Source of the DNA: Modestobacter sp. VKM Ac-2986
Lineage (GTDB): Bacteria > Actinomycetota > Actinomycetes > Mycobacteriales > Geodermatophilaceae
Direction of reading: 5' to 3'
Assembly (NCBI RefSeq): GCF_026967795.1
Contig: NZ_JAPVBH010000004.1
Span: 124,001-188,000, forward strand
DNA length: 64,000 bases
Shown: positions 53,131 to 62,555 of the stretch, in pieces
Layout of the letters: every line of letters begins with the position of its first letter
How positions within the stretch are numbered: the first letter of the stretch is position 1
The notes under the pieces: model-generated
Told to the model about the DNA's origin: nothing
Databases searched by the model: none
Seen by the model: only the letters and a program-made list of their open reading frames with translations
Made by a program: the position numbers and the translations under genes

Positions 53131-54597
53131 TCAGGGCGCGGGCGTGAGCCGGGGCGCCTGCCGGATGCCGAACACCTCGCGCAGGGCGACCCGGGCGGCG
53201 TTGTCCCCGCAGTGCCCGTGCACGGCCGGCCCCGGCGGGGTGGCCGCCGACGCCAGGTAGGTGCCGCGGACCGGGGTCTTGTAGGTGTTCCAGCGCGGTA
53301 CCGGCCGGGCCAGCATCTGCCGCAGCGAGGCCTCGCCGTTGGAGATGTCGCCGCCGACGTCGTTGGGGTTCCAGTGCTGCATCTGCCCGGCGTGCATCGT
53401 GTAGCGGCCGATGATCGTGTCCCGGAAGCCGGGGGCGAACCGCTCGACCTGGGCCTCGATCGCCTCGGTCATGTCGACCGTCGAGCCGTGCGGCACGTGC
53501 ACGTAGGCCCAGAACACGTGGCCGCCGGCCGGCGCGCGGGAGGGGTCGACGACGGTCGGCTGGACGGCGAGCACGTAGGGGCGGTCGGTGATCCGCCCGG
53601 CCGCCGGGGCCGACTCCCCGGCGATGGTCTCCTCCATCGTCCCGGCGACGTGGATCGTGCCGGCCCGGCGGACGTCGGGGTTGGTCCACGGCACCGGCTC
53701 CGACAGCGCCCAGTCGACCTTGAAGACACCCGGGCCGTGCGCGTACCGCTGCACCCAGCGCCGGTACCCCTCGTGCACCTGGTCGCCCGCCATCGCCACG
53801 AAGGCACCGGGCGAGGTGTCCAGCAGGACGGCCGGGACGCCGGCGAACTCGCGCAGGTCGGTGACCTCGTGGCCGGTGACCACCTCGCCGCCCTGCTGCT
53901 CCAGCGCCGTCACCATCGCGTCGGCCAGCACCTGCGACCCGCCCTCGATGACCGGCCAGCCGTTGTGGTGGCTCATCATCCCCAGGAACATGCCCAGCGC
54001 CGCGGTCAGCGGGCGGGACAGGTCGAGCATCCCGTGCGCCGCGGCGCCGGCCAGCAGCGCCTTCGCGGCGTCGTCGTCGAAGTACCGCTCGGCCAGCCAC
54101 TTGATGTTCGGCAGCCCCTGCAGGCCGAAGCTCGCCACCGCCAGCGGGCTCTTCAACGGCAGCCGGCGGAAGGCCGAGGTCAGGAAGAACTCGGTGATGT
54201 CGTCGGCGTGGGCCAGCAGCGGGGCGAACAGCTTGCGGTAGCCGTCGCCGTCCCGGCCCAGGCCCTGCGCGGTCTGCTCCAGCGAGTGGTGGGACACCGC
54301 GGCCCGGCCGCCGTCCAGCGGGTGGGCGAAGTTGACCTCCGGCTGCAGGACGTTCACCCCGCGGCTGGCGAGGTCGAACTCGCGGAAGAAGGGCGCGGTG
54401 GCGGCCATCGGGTGCACGGTGGAGCAGATGTCGTGCTTGTAGCCCGGCAGCGTCACCTCCTCGGTGCGCAGCCCGCCCCCGGCCCGGTCACCGCGCTCCA
54501 CGACCTGCACGCGCAGCCCGGCCGCGGCCAGCCGCAGGGCTGCGGCCAGCCCGTTCGGGCCGGCTCCGACGACGACAGCGTCCGGGGTCCCGTTCAC
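53131..54597 (-). CDS. FAD-dependent oxidoreductase (phytoene desaturase-like)
   Basis: This 488-residue flavoprotein starts with the dinucleotide-binding motif AVVVGAGPNGLAAALRLAAAG followed by ERGDRAGGGLRTEEV. The C-terminal FAD segment includes VHGHCGDNAARVALREVF. Such CrtI-like proteins act on carotenoids or other substrates. No other carotenoid gene is nearby, so the substrate is open. GTG 54597 is used (homologues begin with this motif); no ribosome site is seen. It is 33 nt from the MarR gene and may be co-transcribed with it. Confidence 0.9.
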   Translation of the reverse strand: MNGTPDAVVVGAGPNGLAAALRLAAAGLRVQVVERGDRAGGGLRTEEVTLPGYKHDICSTVHPMAATAPFFREFDLASRGVNVLQPEVNFAHPLDGGRAAVSHHSLEQTAQGLGRDGDGYRKLFAPLLAHADDITEFFLTSAFRRLPLKSPLAVASFGLQGLPNIKWLAERYFDDDAAKALLAGAAAHGMLDLSRPLTAALGMFLGMMSHHNGWPVIEGGSQVLADAMVTALEQQGGEVVTGHEVTDLREFAGVPAVLLDTSPGAFVAMAGDQVHEGYRRWVQRYAHGPGVFKVDWALSEPVPWTNPDVRRAGTIHVAGTMEETIAGESAPAAGRITDRPYVLAVQPTVVDPSRAPAGGHVFWAYVHVPHGSTVDMTEAIEAQVERFAPGFRDTIIGRYTMHAGQMQHWNPNDVGGDISNGEASLRQMLARPVPRWNTYKTPVRGTYLASAATPPGPAVHGHCGDNAARVALREVFGIRQAPRLTPAP

Positions 54598-54634
54598 GCG
54601 GCCAGTGTCCCCGCGTGCGACCCGCGCCGCCCGG

Positions 54635-55840
54635 TCAGGTCCGGGCGGGGACGTGCACCAGCAGGGCGTCACCCTGACCGCCGCCACCGCACAGCGCGGC
54701 AGCACCCACTCCCCCACCGCGGCGGCCGAGTTCGAGCACCAGGTCCAGCACGATCCGCGCACCGCTCATTCCGACCGGGTGGCCCAGCGCGATGGCCCCG
54801 CCGTTGGGGTTGACCTTGGCCGGGTCGATGCCCAGCTCCCGGGTGGAGACGATGGCGACCGCGGCGAAGGCCTCGTTGAACTCGACCAGGTCGAGGTCGC
54901 GGGGGTCGATGCCCTCCCGCTCGCAGGCCCGCTGCACCGCCCGCGAGGGCTGGGTCTGCAGCGTGGCGTCCGGGCCGGCGACCACGCCGTGCGCGCCGAT
55001 CTCGGCCAGCACGGTGCACCCGAGCTCCGCCGCGCGCGCCGCGGACATGACCACGACCGCGCAGGCGCCGTCGGAGATCTGGGACGCCGAGGCCGCGGTG
55101 ATCGTGCCGTCGGCGGCGAAGGCCGGCCGCAGCCGGGCCAGGCTCTCCACCGTGGTGTCGGGACGGATGCCCTCGTCGGCGCGGACCTCGATCGGGTCGC
55201 CCTTGCGCTGCGGCACGAGCACCGGGGTGATCTCGGCGTCGAAGGTGCCGTCCTTGGCGGCGCGGGCCGCCTTCTGGTGGCTCTCCGCGGCGTAGGCGTC
55301 CTGCTCCTCGCGGGTCAGCCCGTACCGGCTGTTGGCCGCCTCGGTGAGCTCGCCCATCGCGACCTGGTCGAAGGTGTCGGTGAGGCCGTCGTGGGCCATG
55401 GCGTCGACCAGCGTGGCGTTGCCGAACCTCGTACCGGTGCGCTGGCCCTTGAGCAGGTGCGGCGCCTGGGTCATCGACTCCATGCCGCCGGCGACGACGA
55501 CGTCGAACTCACCGGCCCGGATGAGCTGGTCGGCCAGTGCGATCGCGTCCAGCCCGGACAGGCAGACCTTGTTGAGGGTGAAGGAGGGCACCGACATGGG
55601 GATGCCGCCGGCCACGGCGGCCGGACGGGCGGGGTTCTGACCGGCGCCGGCCTGGAGGACCTGGCCCATGATCACGTAGTCGACCTGGTCGCCGGTCACC
55701 CCGGCCCGCTCGAGCGCGGCCTTGATGGCGACGCCGCCCAGGTCGGCGGCGGAGAGGTCCGCGAACGCGCCGAGCAGGCGGCCCATCGGGGTGCGGGCAC
55801 CGCCGACGATCACGGACCGGGGACGGGTGGGCTGGCTCAT
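54635..55840 (-). CDS. Acetyl-CoA acetyltransferase (thiolase)
   Basis: This 401-residue thiolase interconverts acetyl-CoA and acetoacetyl-CoA. Active-site residues are Cys in [16 protein letters not shown], His in [20 protein letters not shown] and Cys in [16 protein letters not shown] 55840 has GGGAG upstream. It corresponds to fadA4 (Rv1323), which in mycobacteria also lies next to methylmalonyl-CoA epimerase; here the two genes are divergent. A role in propionate/branched-chain degradation or polymer synthesis is possible. Confidence 0.95.
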   Translation of the reverse strand: MSQPTRPRSVIVGGARTPMGRLLGAFADLSAADLGGVAIKAALERAGVTGDQVDYVIMGQVLQAGAGQNPARPAAVAGGIPMSVPSFTLNKVCLSGLDAIALADQLIRAGEFDVVVAGGMESMTQAPHLLKGQRTGTRFGNATLVDAMAHDGLTDTFDQVAMGELTEAANSRYGLTREEQDAYAAESHQKAARAAKDGTFDAEITPVLVPQRKGDPIEVRADEGIRPDTTVESLARLRPAFAADGTITAASASQISDGACAVVVMSAARAAELGCTVLAEIGAHGVVAGPDATLQTQPSRAVQRACEREGIDPRDLDLVEFNEAFAAVAIVSTRELGIDPAKVNPNGGAIALGHPVGMSGARIVLDLVLELGRRGGGVGAAALCGGGGQGDALLVHVPART

Positions 55841-56169
55841 CAGGGCTCCCGGTGCTCCGGTCGCCGCCGTTGGCGACCGTTCCTCCTCGGCGCCGCCGAC
55901 CGTCCTGTGGTCACCGGCGCGGCCAGGATAGCCAGCGGCGGACCGGGGCGACCAGCCTCCGGTGCGGTGGACGGACAGCGCGGGCGCCTGCCGATCAGCT
56001 GGTGGCCGCACGACACGGACGGCGGCCACGCCGAACAGGTCGACGCCGCACTGCTGCACCTCCCCGCCCGCCGGCAGCGGACCTGGCTGCCCCCACCCAC
56101 CGCAGGCTCGTGTCGGACCTGCAGCCGAGCCGGTCCCGCCGTCCCCCGGTCGACCTGGGGGACGGCAGG
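55841..56169. other. Divergent spacer, thiolase to epimerase
   Basis: These 329 nt hold the promoters of both genes. A CAGGAT hexamer (56166-56171) lies 7 nt before GTG 56179. Open frames crossing it show no family resemblance, and I see no gene, repeat or riboswitch. Confidence 0.4.
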
Positions 56170-56613
56170 ATGCCCGGGGTGACCGCCTCGACCGACGACC
56201 TGTTCACCACGATCGACCACGTCGGCATCGCCGTGCCGGACCTGGACGTCGCGATCGCCTTCTACGCGCAGACCCTCGGCGTCCACTCGGTGCACGAGGA
56301 GGTCAACGAGGAGCAGGGCGTGCGCGAGGCGATGCTCGCCGTCGGCGACGGGACGACGCGCATCCAGCTGCTCGCCCCGCTCACCCCCGAGTCGACGATC
56401 GCGCGGTTCATCGGGCGGTCGGGACCGGGGCTGCAGCAGCTGGCGTTCCGGGTCGCCGACGTCGAGGCGGCCGCCGAGGTGCTCCGCGGGCGCGGCCTGC
56501 GGCTGCTCTACGACACCCCCCGTCGCGGCACCGCCGGCAGCCGGGTCAACTTCGTCCACCCCAAGGACGCCGGTGGGGTGCTGATCGAGCTCGTGGAGCC
56601 CGCCGCACACTGA
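56170..56613 (+). CDS. mce: Methylmalonyl-CoA epimerase
   Basis: This 147-residue VOC protein interconverts (R)- and (S)-methylmalonyl-CoA on the propionyl-CoA route. Family landmarks are [70 protein letters not shown]. The metal His in DHVG and Glu in LIELVEP are present; the middle position is Gln-Gln (GLQQLAF), which I recall as normal for actinobacterial members. ATG 56170 is given; GTG 56179, 7 nt after CAGGAT, may be the true leaderless start. Confidence 0.92.
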   Translation: MPGVTASTDDLFTTIDHVGIAVPDLDVAIAFYAQTLGVHSVHEEVNEEQGVREAMLAVGDGTTRIQLLAPLTPESTIARFIGRSGPGLQQLAFRVADVEAAAEVLRGRGLRLLYDTPRRGTAGSRVNFVHPKDAGGVLIELVEPAAH

Positions 56614-56737
56614 CCGTGACGCCGCTGGGACGGGCAGCGACCGCCCGGGCGGACCGCCGCGCCGGCCCCTGTGAGTCGGCTGGGAGGGCACCGGACCTGC
56701 GTGTCCCGGGCCCGCGATCTCTGCGAGGATGACGGGC

Positions 56738-58000
56738 ATGAGCGACCCCCGCGACGACCAGCTCTCCTTCCGCGAGAGCGGCCCCACCTTCGACGTGGTG
56801 CGCAAGGGGTACGACCGGGACCAGGTGGCCGAGACGCTCGCCGGGCTGGACGCCGACCTGCGGGTCGCGCTGGCCGACCGCGACGCGGCCGTGTCCCGGT
56901 CGGCCGACCTGGCGCGCCAGCTGCAGGCCCTGCACGGCGAGGTCGAGGCGCTGCGCCGCCGCGCGGCCAGCGCCAGCGCCCCCACGTTCGAGAACATGGG
57001 CGAGCGCATCTCCAACATGCTCCAGCTGGCCCAGGACGAGGCCGCGGAGATCAAGCGGTCCGCCCAGGAGCAGGCCGCCGCCCTGCAGGCCGCCGTGGCC
57101 GCCGAGGTCGACGCCGTCCGCGAGCGGGTCGCCGGTGAGGAGCGCGCCCTCGGCGAGCGCTCGGCCGCCAGCCAGGCCGAGGCCGAGCGGCTGGTCTTCG
57201 AGGCCCGCCAGCACGCCGAGCAGATCTCCGCCGTCGCCCAGGCCCGCGCCGACGACCTGGTGAACAAGGCCCGGGAGCGGGCCGCCCAGCTCGACGCGGA
57301 CTCCCAGGCCCGGCGCACCAAGGTCGAGCAGGACTTCGACATCGCTCAGCGGGCCCGCCGCACCGAGGCCGCCCGGCTGGAGGAGGAGCGCGAGCAGGCC
57401 TCCCTCGCCGCCGCCCAGCAGCGGGTCGCCGACGCCGAGGCGCACGCGGCCCGCACCGTCGCCGACGCCGACGCCTCCGCGGTCGAGATCCGCCGGGTCC
57501 GCGACGACGTGACCCGCCGCCTGGCCGACGTCCGCACGCTGCTCGGCCAGCTGCCCGACCTCGCCGACCACCCGGCGCCGGCCCAGCCGGCCGATGCCGC
57601 ACCCGACGCCGAGGCGACCGGCGGACCGGCAGCCGAGGCCGCGGGGTCCCCCGCGCAGGAGCCGGCCACCCAGGTCGCCCCGGCCGCCGCCGCCGAGCCC
57701 ACGGCGGCCCCGGCACCGACCCAGGAGCAGCCGGCCGCGGCGCAGACCCAGGCCGTCCGGGTCCCGGCACCGTTCGGCACCTCGGCGCCGACCGAGACCG
57801 AGGCCCGCCCCGCCGGTCGCACGCCGACCCCGGCGCACCCGACCCAGCAGGCCGCCCAGGGCCCGGCGACCGCCGAGCGCACCGGCGCCCCCGCCGGCCG
57901 GGTGACCCCGCCGGTGCCCGCCCGGGCCGGACGGCCGGCACCCGCCGCTCCCCCGGTGCCCGCACCCACCGGCGGGGCGTCGGCGCCCGACCGGGGCTGA
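56738..58000 (+). CDS. DivIVA-like coiled-coil protein
   Basis: This 420-residue protein begins with a DivIVA-type motif (FDVVRKGYDRDQVAETLAGL), then about 220 residues of heptad-rich coiled coil (DLARQLQALHGEVEALRRR, AAEIKRSAQEQAAALQAAV) and a Pro/Ala/Gln-rich disordered C-terminus of about 150 residues. Such proteins organise polar growth or cell-wall complexes; the partner is unknown. ATG 56738 is preferred to ATG 56729 because GAGGAT lies 7 nt upstream. A 19-bp hairpin terminates it. Confidence 0.85.
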   Translation: MSDPRDDQLSFRESGPTFDVVRKGYDRDQVAETLAGLDADLRVALADRDAAVSRSADLARQLQALHGEVEALRRRAASASAPTFENMGERISNMLQLAQDEAAEIKRSAQEQAAALQAAVAAEVDAVRERVAGEERALGERSAASQAEAERLVFEARQHAEQISAVAQARADDLVNKARERAAQLDADSQARRTKVEQDFDIAQRARRTEAARLEEEREQASLAAAQQRVADAEAHAARTVADADASAVEIRRVRDDVTRRLADVRTLLGQLPDLADHPAPAQPADAAPDAEATGGPAAEAAGSPAQEPATQVAPAAAAEPTAAPAPTQEQPAAAQTQAVRVPAPFGTSAPTETEARPAGRTPTPAHPTQQAAQGPATAERTGAPAGRVTPPVPARAGRPAPAAPPVPAPTGGASAPDRG

Positions 58001-58024
58001 CCGCCGCACCTCGCAGCACGTCGC

Positions 58025-58067
58025 ACGACAGGACCCGCCGGGCATCCCGCCCGGCGGGTCCTGTCGT
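58025..58067 (+). terminator. Terminator after the DivIVA-like gene
   Basis: A 19-bp perfect stem (ACGACAGGACCCGCCGGGC) with 5-nt loop ATCCC lies 24 nt after the stop. Confidence 0.8.
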
Positions 58068-58198
58068 CCCCGGGGACGGCGCGCCCTGCGTTGGGCATCC
58101 GACGGCGGAACGGGCACCATCGGCACACGACGTCGGTGCCCGTGAGCGGGGTGCCCGTCGGCACCGCAGCCGTGCCGAGCGCCGGGAGGAGGACCACC

Positions 58199-60292
58199 GT
58201 GGCCGAACCGACCGAGGCCGGCCGCGCCGTCGCCGGTGCGGGCGGCAGCCACCGGGCCGCGCCCGCCCCGACCCCGGCCCCGGCCGCCGTACCGCACGCC
58301 GTGCCTCCCCTCCGGGCCCGCCGCCGGCAGGCCGCCGAGCCGGCCTCGTCCCCCGGGCCGCTGCCCCCGACCGGGCCGGGCGGGTCCGCCGAGCGCGTCG
58401 AGCCGGCCGGCTCGGTCGGACCGGCCGTGCCCGCCCCGCCGTCGGCCGCCGCCCCGGCGTCCTCCCCCGCTCAGCCGCCGGGCCAGCGGCGTGCCCGGCA
58501 CCGGGCGGCCCGGCCGTCGTGGCCGGAGCGGGCGCGGGTCGGGCTGCTGTGGCCGGTGCTCGCCGTCCTGGTCGTGGGTCTGGTCGGCGCCCGGATGCTG
58601 CGCGGGCTGCCGCTGCCCGGTGACGGCGACCTGGCGGCCCCGGCCTTCGCGCTCGCCCGGGGCACCGCCGACGTCGCCCCGCTGTCGCCCGAGGGGCTGG
58701 CCGCCGTGCACGGCGCCGTCCACGCCACGGTGACCCGGGCCTTCGAGCGCCACGCCACCCTCGTCGCCGTCGAGCGCGAGCTGCTGCTGGTCGTCCTGGT
58801 GCTCAACGCCGTCCTGCTGTGGCGCACGGCCCGCCGGCTCGGGGTGCCCGACGCCGGGTGCGCGGTCGCGGTGCTCGCCTTCGGTGCGCTGCCGGTGCTG
58901 GTGCCGCTGCACGCCGTGGCGTCACCGGCGGCCCTCGCGGTGCCCTGGCTGCTGCTGGCCGCGTGGCTGCTCACCAGCTGGCTGCGACCGGCCGGGGACC
59001 ACGAGGCGGAGGGCTCCCTCCGCGGCCGGGTGCCGGTGGCCGTCGGGGCCCTCGCCGCGGCCGCCGTCGTCCTCGCAGTGCTGCTGGCCCCCGACGTGCT
59101 GCTGTTCCTGGTCGCCGGACTGGCCGCCGCCGCTGCCGGCCGGGGCGATCCCGCGCGGCGGGCCGCGGCCGCCGCCGGTGGGGTGCTGCTGCTGACCGGC
59201 GGGCGGGCACTGGTCGAGCGCTGGGCGCCCGAGACCGCCGACCCGGCCCGCTGGGGCGCCGACCGCACCGGCGTGCTGGTGGCCACCGGCGTGCTGCTCG
59301 TCGTGGGCGTGCTGGCCGCCGTCCTGCTGCCACGGTGGCGCCCCGTGGGCGTCGCACTGGCCGCGGTGGCCCTGCTGTCGGTCGCACCGCCCTCGCAGCG
59401 GGTCGCCGCGCTGCTGCTGAGCCTGCCGCCGGCCGCCCTGCTGGTGGGCGCGCTCGGCACGCTCGCCGCCGCGCGCCTGGGCCGGCCGGTGCTGGCCCGG
59501 CCGCGGGCGCGTCTGGTGGCCGGGCTGGCCGGGGCAGCCGCCCTGGTGGTCGTGGCCGCGCTCGCGGCGAGCGCCCTGTCGCGGACGCCGCGCAGCGACT
59601 TCGGCGCGACGGCCGACGCGCAGCTCGTGGAGTGGCTGGGCGGGCAGCTGCCCGACGAGGCCGTCGTCACCGCCGACCCGGAGCTGACCGCGCAGCTGGT
59701 GCACGCCGGCGCCGACCCCGACCGGGTGCTGCCCGGCACCGAGCTCCCGGTGCCCGCCTCGACCGGCCCCACCGCCCCGGTCCTGCAGGTCACCTCCGGT
59801 GCGGCCCCGGCCGCGGGCACCCCGGTCGCCAGCTTCGGCCCCGGCGGCGAGCTGACCGTCACCGACCCGCAGGCGGTCGCGCCGACGCCCGAGCAGCTGG
59901 CGACCCGCCGGCAGCTGGGCACGGCCCTGCTCGCCAACCCGACCAACCGGTTCCCCGCCGCCGACGCGCGCCTGCTGACCGAGGGCCGGGTCGACCCGCG
60001 GCTGCTGACGCTGCTGGCCGGCATCGGCGCGCAGTACGGCGTCGGCGTGGAGTCGCTGCCCGCCGTCCCGGGCGAGCCGGCGGACGCCCCGGTGCGGCAG
60101 GCGGTCGTCGCCACCGTCGGCGGGACGTCGCTGGCGGCCGACCCGGCCGCCGCCGAGCGCTTCCGCGGCTGGCTCGGCGCACAGCAGGAGCCCTACGTCG
60201 CCGACCGGGTCAGCGAGGTGCCGGGCGGGCTGCTGATCGGGTACGACCTGGTCCAGGACCCGGACGGGCTGGTCACCGCCCCTCGCCGGTGA
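58199..60292 (+). CDS. Membrane protein with disordered N-terminus
   Basis: This 697-residue protein starts with about 110 residues rich in Pro, Ala and Gly, then about nine to ten hydrophobic segments (VGLLWPVLAVLVVGLVGARML onward) and a C-terminal soluble domain of about 220 residues (LVEWLGGQLPDEAVVTADPEL, RFRGWLGAQQEPYVADRVS). The first extracellular loop (LPLPGDGDLAAPAFALARG) is reminiscent of GT-C transferases, but no family can be named. GTG 58199 has a strong GGAGGAGGACCACC site. No partner gene is evident. Confidence 0.8.
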   Translation: MAEPTEAGRAVAGAGGSHRAAPAPTPAPAAVPHAVPPLRARRRQAAEPASSPGPLPPTGPGGSAERVEPAGSVGPAVPAPPSAAAPASSPAQPPGQRRARHRAARPSWPERARVGLLWPVLAVLVVGLVGARMLRGLPLPGDGDLAAPAFALARGTADVAPLSPEGLAAVHGAVHATVTRAFERHATLVAVERELLLVVLVLNAVLLWRTARRLGVPDAGCAVAVLAFGALPVLVPLHAVASPAALAVPWLLLAAWLLTSWLRPAGDHEAEGSLRGRVPVAVGALAAAAVVLAVLLAPDVLLFLVAGLAAAAAGRGDPARRAAAAAGGVLLLTGGRALVERWAPETADPARWGADRTGVLVATGVLLVVGVLAAVLLPRWRPVGVALAAVALLSVAPPSQRVAALLLSLPPAALLVGALGTLAAARLGRPVLARPRARLVAGLAGAAALVVVAALAASALSRTPRSDFGATADAQLVEWLGGQLPDEAVVTADPELTAQLVHAGADPDRVLPGTELPVPASTGPTAPVLQVTSGAAPAAGTPVASFGPGGELTVTDPQAVAPTPEQLATRRQLGTALLANPTNRFPAADARLLTEGRVDPRLLTLLAGIGAQYGVGVESLPAVPGEPADAPVRQAVVATVGGTSLAADPAAAERFRGWLGAQQEPYVADRVSEVPGGLLIGYDLVQDPDGLVTAPRR

Positions 60293-60385
60293 TCACGCTG
60301 CGTCGGTGGACGCGGACTCGGCGTGCGGGGAGCCGGTCACTGCTGTACACCGTGAGCAGACCAGCACCGTGATCGAAGGAGCACC

Positions 60386-61249
60386 ATGGCCCGGCTCACC
60401 CGAGTCCCCCTGCTCGCGCTGCTCTGCGCGGGGCTGTGCGCGCTCGGACTCCCGGCGGCCTCGGCAGCTCCGGCCGTCGGGGCCGACACCGGTCTGGTCC
60501 GGATGATGCACCTGTCCCCGGACACGCCCTCGGTCGACGCCTACATCGACTCGGTGTCCGCGCCCGGCACCGGCGTCGTGCTCTCCGGGGTCAGCTACGG
60601 CGACGTCTCCGCCTACCAGACGGTCCCGGCCGGCACCTACACGGTGAGCGCGCGGGGCGCCGGTGCTGACCCGTCCAGCCCGCCGGTGCTCGCCACCACC
60701 GTCACGGTCACCGGCGGCACCGCCACCACGATCGCCGGCGTCGGCTACTTCGCCGAGCTGGGCTTCGCCGTGCTGCCCGACGACCTCACGCTCCCCGCGG
60801 CCGGCCAGGCCCGCGCCCGGGTCATCAACGCCGCGGCCACCGCGTCGCCGGTCGACCTGTCACTGGGCACCGACACGACCCTGGCGCGCGGGCTGTCCTT
60901 CGCCGACAGCACCGACTACGTCGACGTCCCCGGCGGCGCCGAGACGCTGAAGGTGGTCCCCGGCAACGGGACCCCCAGCGACCTGCCGGTCGACCTGGCC
61001 GCCGGCTCGGTCTACACGGTGCTGGTCCTCGACCGCAGCGGCGGCCTCGCGGTCAGCACGGAGCTGGACGCCGCCAGCCCCGGCGTCGTCCCGGTGGGCG
61101 GCGTCGAGGCCGGTGCCGGTGGCGCGGCCGACGGGGGCGTCCCGGCCGGTCCGCTGGCGCTGGCGGGTGTCGCGGTCGGCCTGCTGCTGCTCACCGCGCG
61201 CACCCGGCTCCCCCGCCGCGGGCACGAGCCGCGGCACCTCGCGGCCTGA
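60386..61249 (+). CDS. Secreted DUF4397-domain protein
   Basis: This 287-residue protein has a signal peptide (about 1-29, ending LPAASAAPA), one or two DUF4397 beta domains (VRMMHLSPDTPSVDAYIDS; RARVINAAATASPVDLSLG), a Gly-rich linker and a C-terminal hydrophobic anchor followed by Arg residues. No LPxTG motif is present. An AAGGAG site lies 4 nt before the ATG. It is followed 5 nt later by a sortase gene, a pairing common in actinobacteria. Function unknown. Confidence 0.88.
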   Translation: MARLTRVPLLALLCAGLCALGLPAASAAPAVGADTGLVRMMHLSPDTPSVDAYIDSVSAPGTGVVLSGVSYGDVSAYQTVPAGTYTVSARGAGADPSSPPVLATTVTVTGGTATTIAGVGYFAELGFAVLPDDLTLPAAGQARARVINAAATASPVDLSLGTDTTLARGLSFADSTDYVDVPGGAETLKVVPGNGTPSDLPVDLAAGSVYTVLVLDRSGGLAVSTELDAASPGVVPVGGVEAGAGGAADGGVPAGPLALAGVAVGLLLLTARTRLPRRGHEPRHLAA

Positions 61250-61254
61250 CGACC

Positions 61255-61980
61255 GTGCCGGACGGGGAGGTGCCGGACGGGGAGGTGCCGGACGGGGCCC
61301 GGGTGACCGGCGTCCCGACCCGAACGGGCGGCGGGAGCCCCGTCGTCGGCCCGGGCCGGCACCGGCGCCCACCCCGCCGCAGCGTCACCCTGCTGCGCGC
61401 GGCGCTCACCGCGGTGGCGGTCACCGCCGGCACGGTGGCCGTCGTGTCGGGCACCGGCGGCGGGGACGCCCCGGTGCCGGCCGCAGCGGCGGCCCCGCCC
61501 GCGCCGGTGGTGCTCACCAGCCCGGTCGCCGACACCGTGGCCGAGCCGGTCCGGGTGACCGTCCCCGCGATCGGGCTGGACACCGACCTGGTCGGCATCG
61601 GCGTGGACGCCGCCGGGGCACTGCTGCCGCCGGCGGACTCCGGGCAGGCCGGCTGGTTCTCCGCCGGTCCCGCCCCCGGTGACGTGGGCCCCGCCGTCCT
61701 GGCCGGGCACGTCGACAGCACGGCGGGCCCGGCGGTGTTCTTCCGGCTCGAGGAGCTCTCCCCCGGCGACGAGGTGCTGGTGACCCGCAGCGATGGCCGG
61801 CGGGTCGCCTTCACCGTCACCGAGGTGGCCGCCTACCCGAAGACGGCGTTCCCGACGACCGAGGTCTACGGTCCGACCACCGGCGCCGAGCTCCGGCTGA
61901 TCACCTGCGGGGGCAGCTTCGACCGCAGCCGCCGCAGCTACACCGACAACGTCGTCGTCTACGCGACCGCGGTCCCATGA
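61255..61980 (+). CDS. Class F-like sortase
   Basis: This 241-residue transpeptidase has a membrane segment (about 46-66) and a sortase barrel with catalytic His in AVLAGHVDSTAGPAVF, Cys in RLITCGGSFD and Arg in DRSRRSYTDN, in the class F pattern. GTG 61255 opens a 15-bp tandem repeat (GTGCCGGACGGGGAG), so GTG 61270, 61285 and 61303 are all possible starts and the first ten residues read PDGEVPDGEV. Substrates are unknown. The neighbouring DUF4397 protein lacks a sorting motif, and the only recognisable one in the window is LAYTG on the 5'-nucleotidase. Confidence 0.9.
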   Translation: MPDGEVPDGEVPDGARVTGVPTRTGGGSPVVGPGRHRRPPRRSVTLLRAALTAVAVTAGTVAVVSGTGGGDAPVPAAAAAPPAPVVLTSPVADTVAEPVRVTVPAIGLDTDLVGIGVDAAGALLPPADSGQAGWFSAGPAPGDVGPAVLAGHVDSTAGPAVFFRLEELSPGDEVLVTRSDGRRVAFTVTEVAAYPKTAFPTTEVYGPTTGAELRLITCGGSFDRSRRSYTDNVVVYATAVP

Positions 61981-62044
61981 GCTGGCCCTGCTGCAGGGGA
62001 CCGCGCCGAGCTCGCGAGGCCTGGGGTGCAGGAGGGTCCTCCGT
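61981..62044 (-). repeat. Stop-abutting palindrome, copy 6
   Basis: This copy fills the 64-nt gap between the convergent sortase gene and the zinc-ribbon gene. Read from the zinc-ribbon stop: ACGGAGGACCCTCCTGCACC, loop CCTCGCGAGCTCG, then GGTCCCCTGCAGCAGGGCC. It is more diverged than the others, but the plan is the same. Confidence 0.7.
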
Positions 62045-62371
62045 CTAGCGGCGGCGGTCCCGGTTGCGCCAGCAGGCGGTGTGCCAGTGCCGGCGCCAGT
62101 CCGCCGAGGACTCGGTGTCCCACGGCTCGAGGTCGGAGTCGCGGGCGTAGGCCGGCCAGGCGACCACGTGCGGGACGCCCGGACGGATCTCCTGGTCGCA
62201 GCCCGGGCAGCGGTAGGTCTTGTCGCTGCCGGACCCGGTGAGCGGACGCACCACCCAGTCGCCGTCCCCGGCCTGCTCGATCGGCTGCGCCGGACGGCGC
62301 GACGGCGAGGACGCGGCGGCCGGACGGCGGTCGTCCCGGCGGTCGCCCCTGTTCCCGCCCCGACGGCCCAC
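62045..62371 (-). CDS. Small zinc-ribbon protein next to nucS
   Basis: This 108-residue protein has a charged disordered N-terminus and a metal site of CxxC...H...C type: TYRCPGCDQEIRPGVPHVVAWP, then RRHWHTACWRNR. Homologues, often annotated as ATP/GTP-binding proteins, are conserved beside nucS in actinobacteria, as I recall, with no proven function. GTG 62371 gives a length and start (GRRGGNRGDRRDD) like homologues; the frame is open to 62503. An NucS-linked role is possible from position only. Confidence 0.75.
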   Translation of the reverse strand: MGRRGGNRGDRRDDRRPAAASSPSRRPAQPIEQAGDGDWVVRPLTGSGSDKTYRCPGCDQEIRPGVPHVVAWPAYARDSDLEPWDTESSADWRRHWHTACWRNRDRRR

Positions 62372-62555
62372 CCCGCTACCGCAGCCGGTCGCGGAGCCCG
62401 CGACCGGCCGTGCCGTCGAGGGAGCCGGCGGTCGGGCCGTCCCCGGTCGGTGCTCCGTCCACGTGCCCTCCTCCCGGCTCGGTCGTCCGCGACAGTCTCC
62501 CACCCGGCTGATCCACGGCCCCTGCTGCCGCGGACCACCGCGTGCGGGCCCGTCG

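Noticed and set aside
62508-62555. Seventh copy of the stop-abutting palindrome after nucS
   Set aside because: It begins near the stop and ends in CAGCAGGGGCC, but the GGACCC edge and the central loop are missing.
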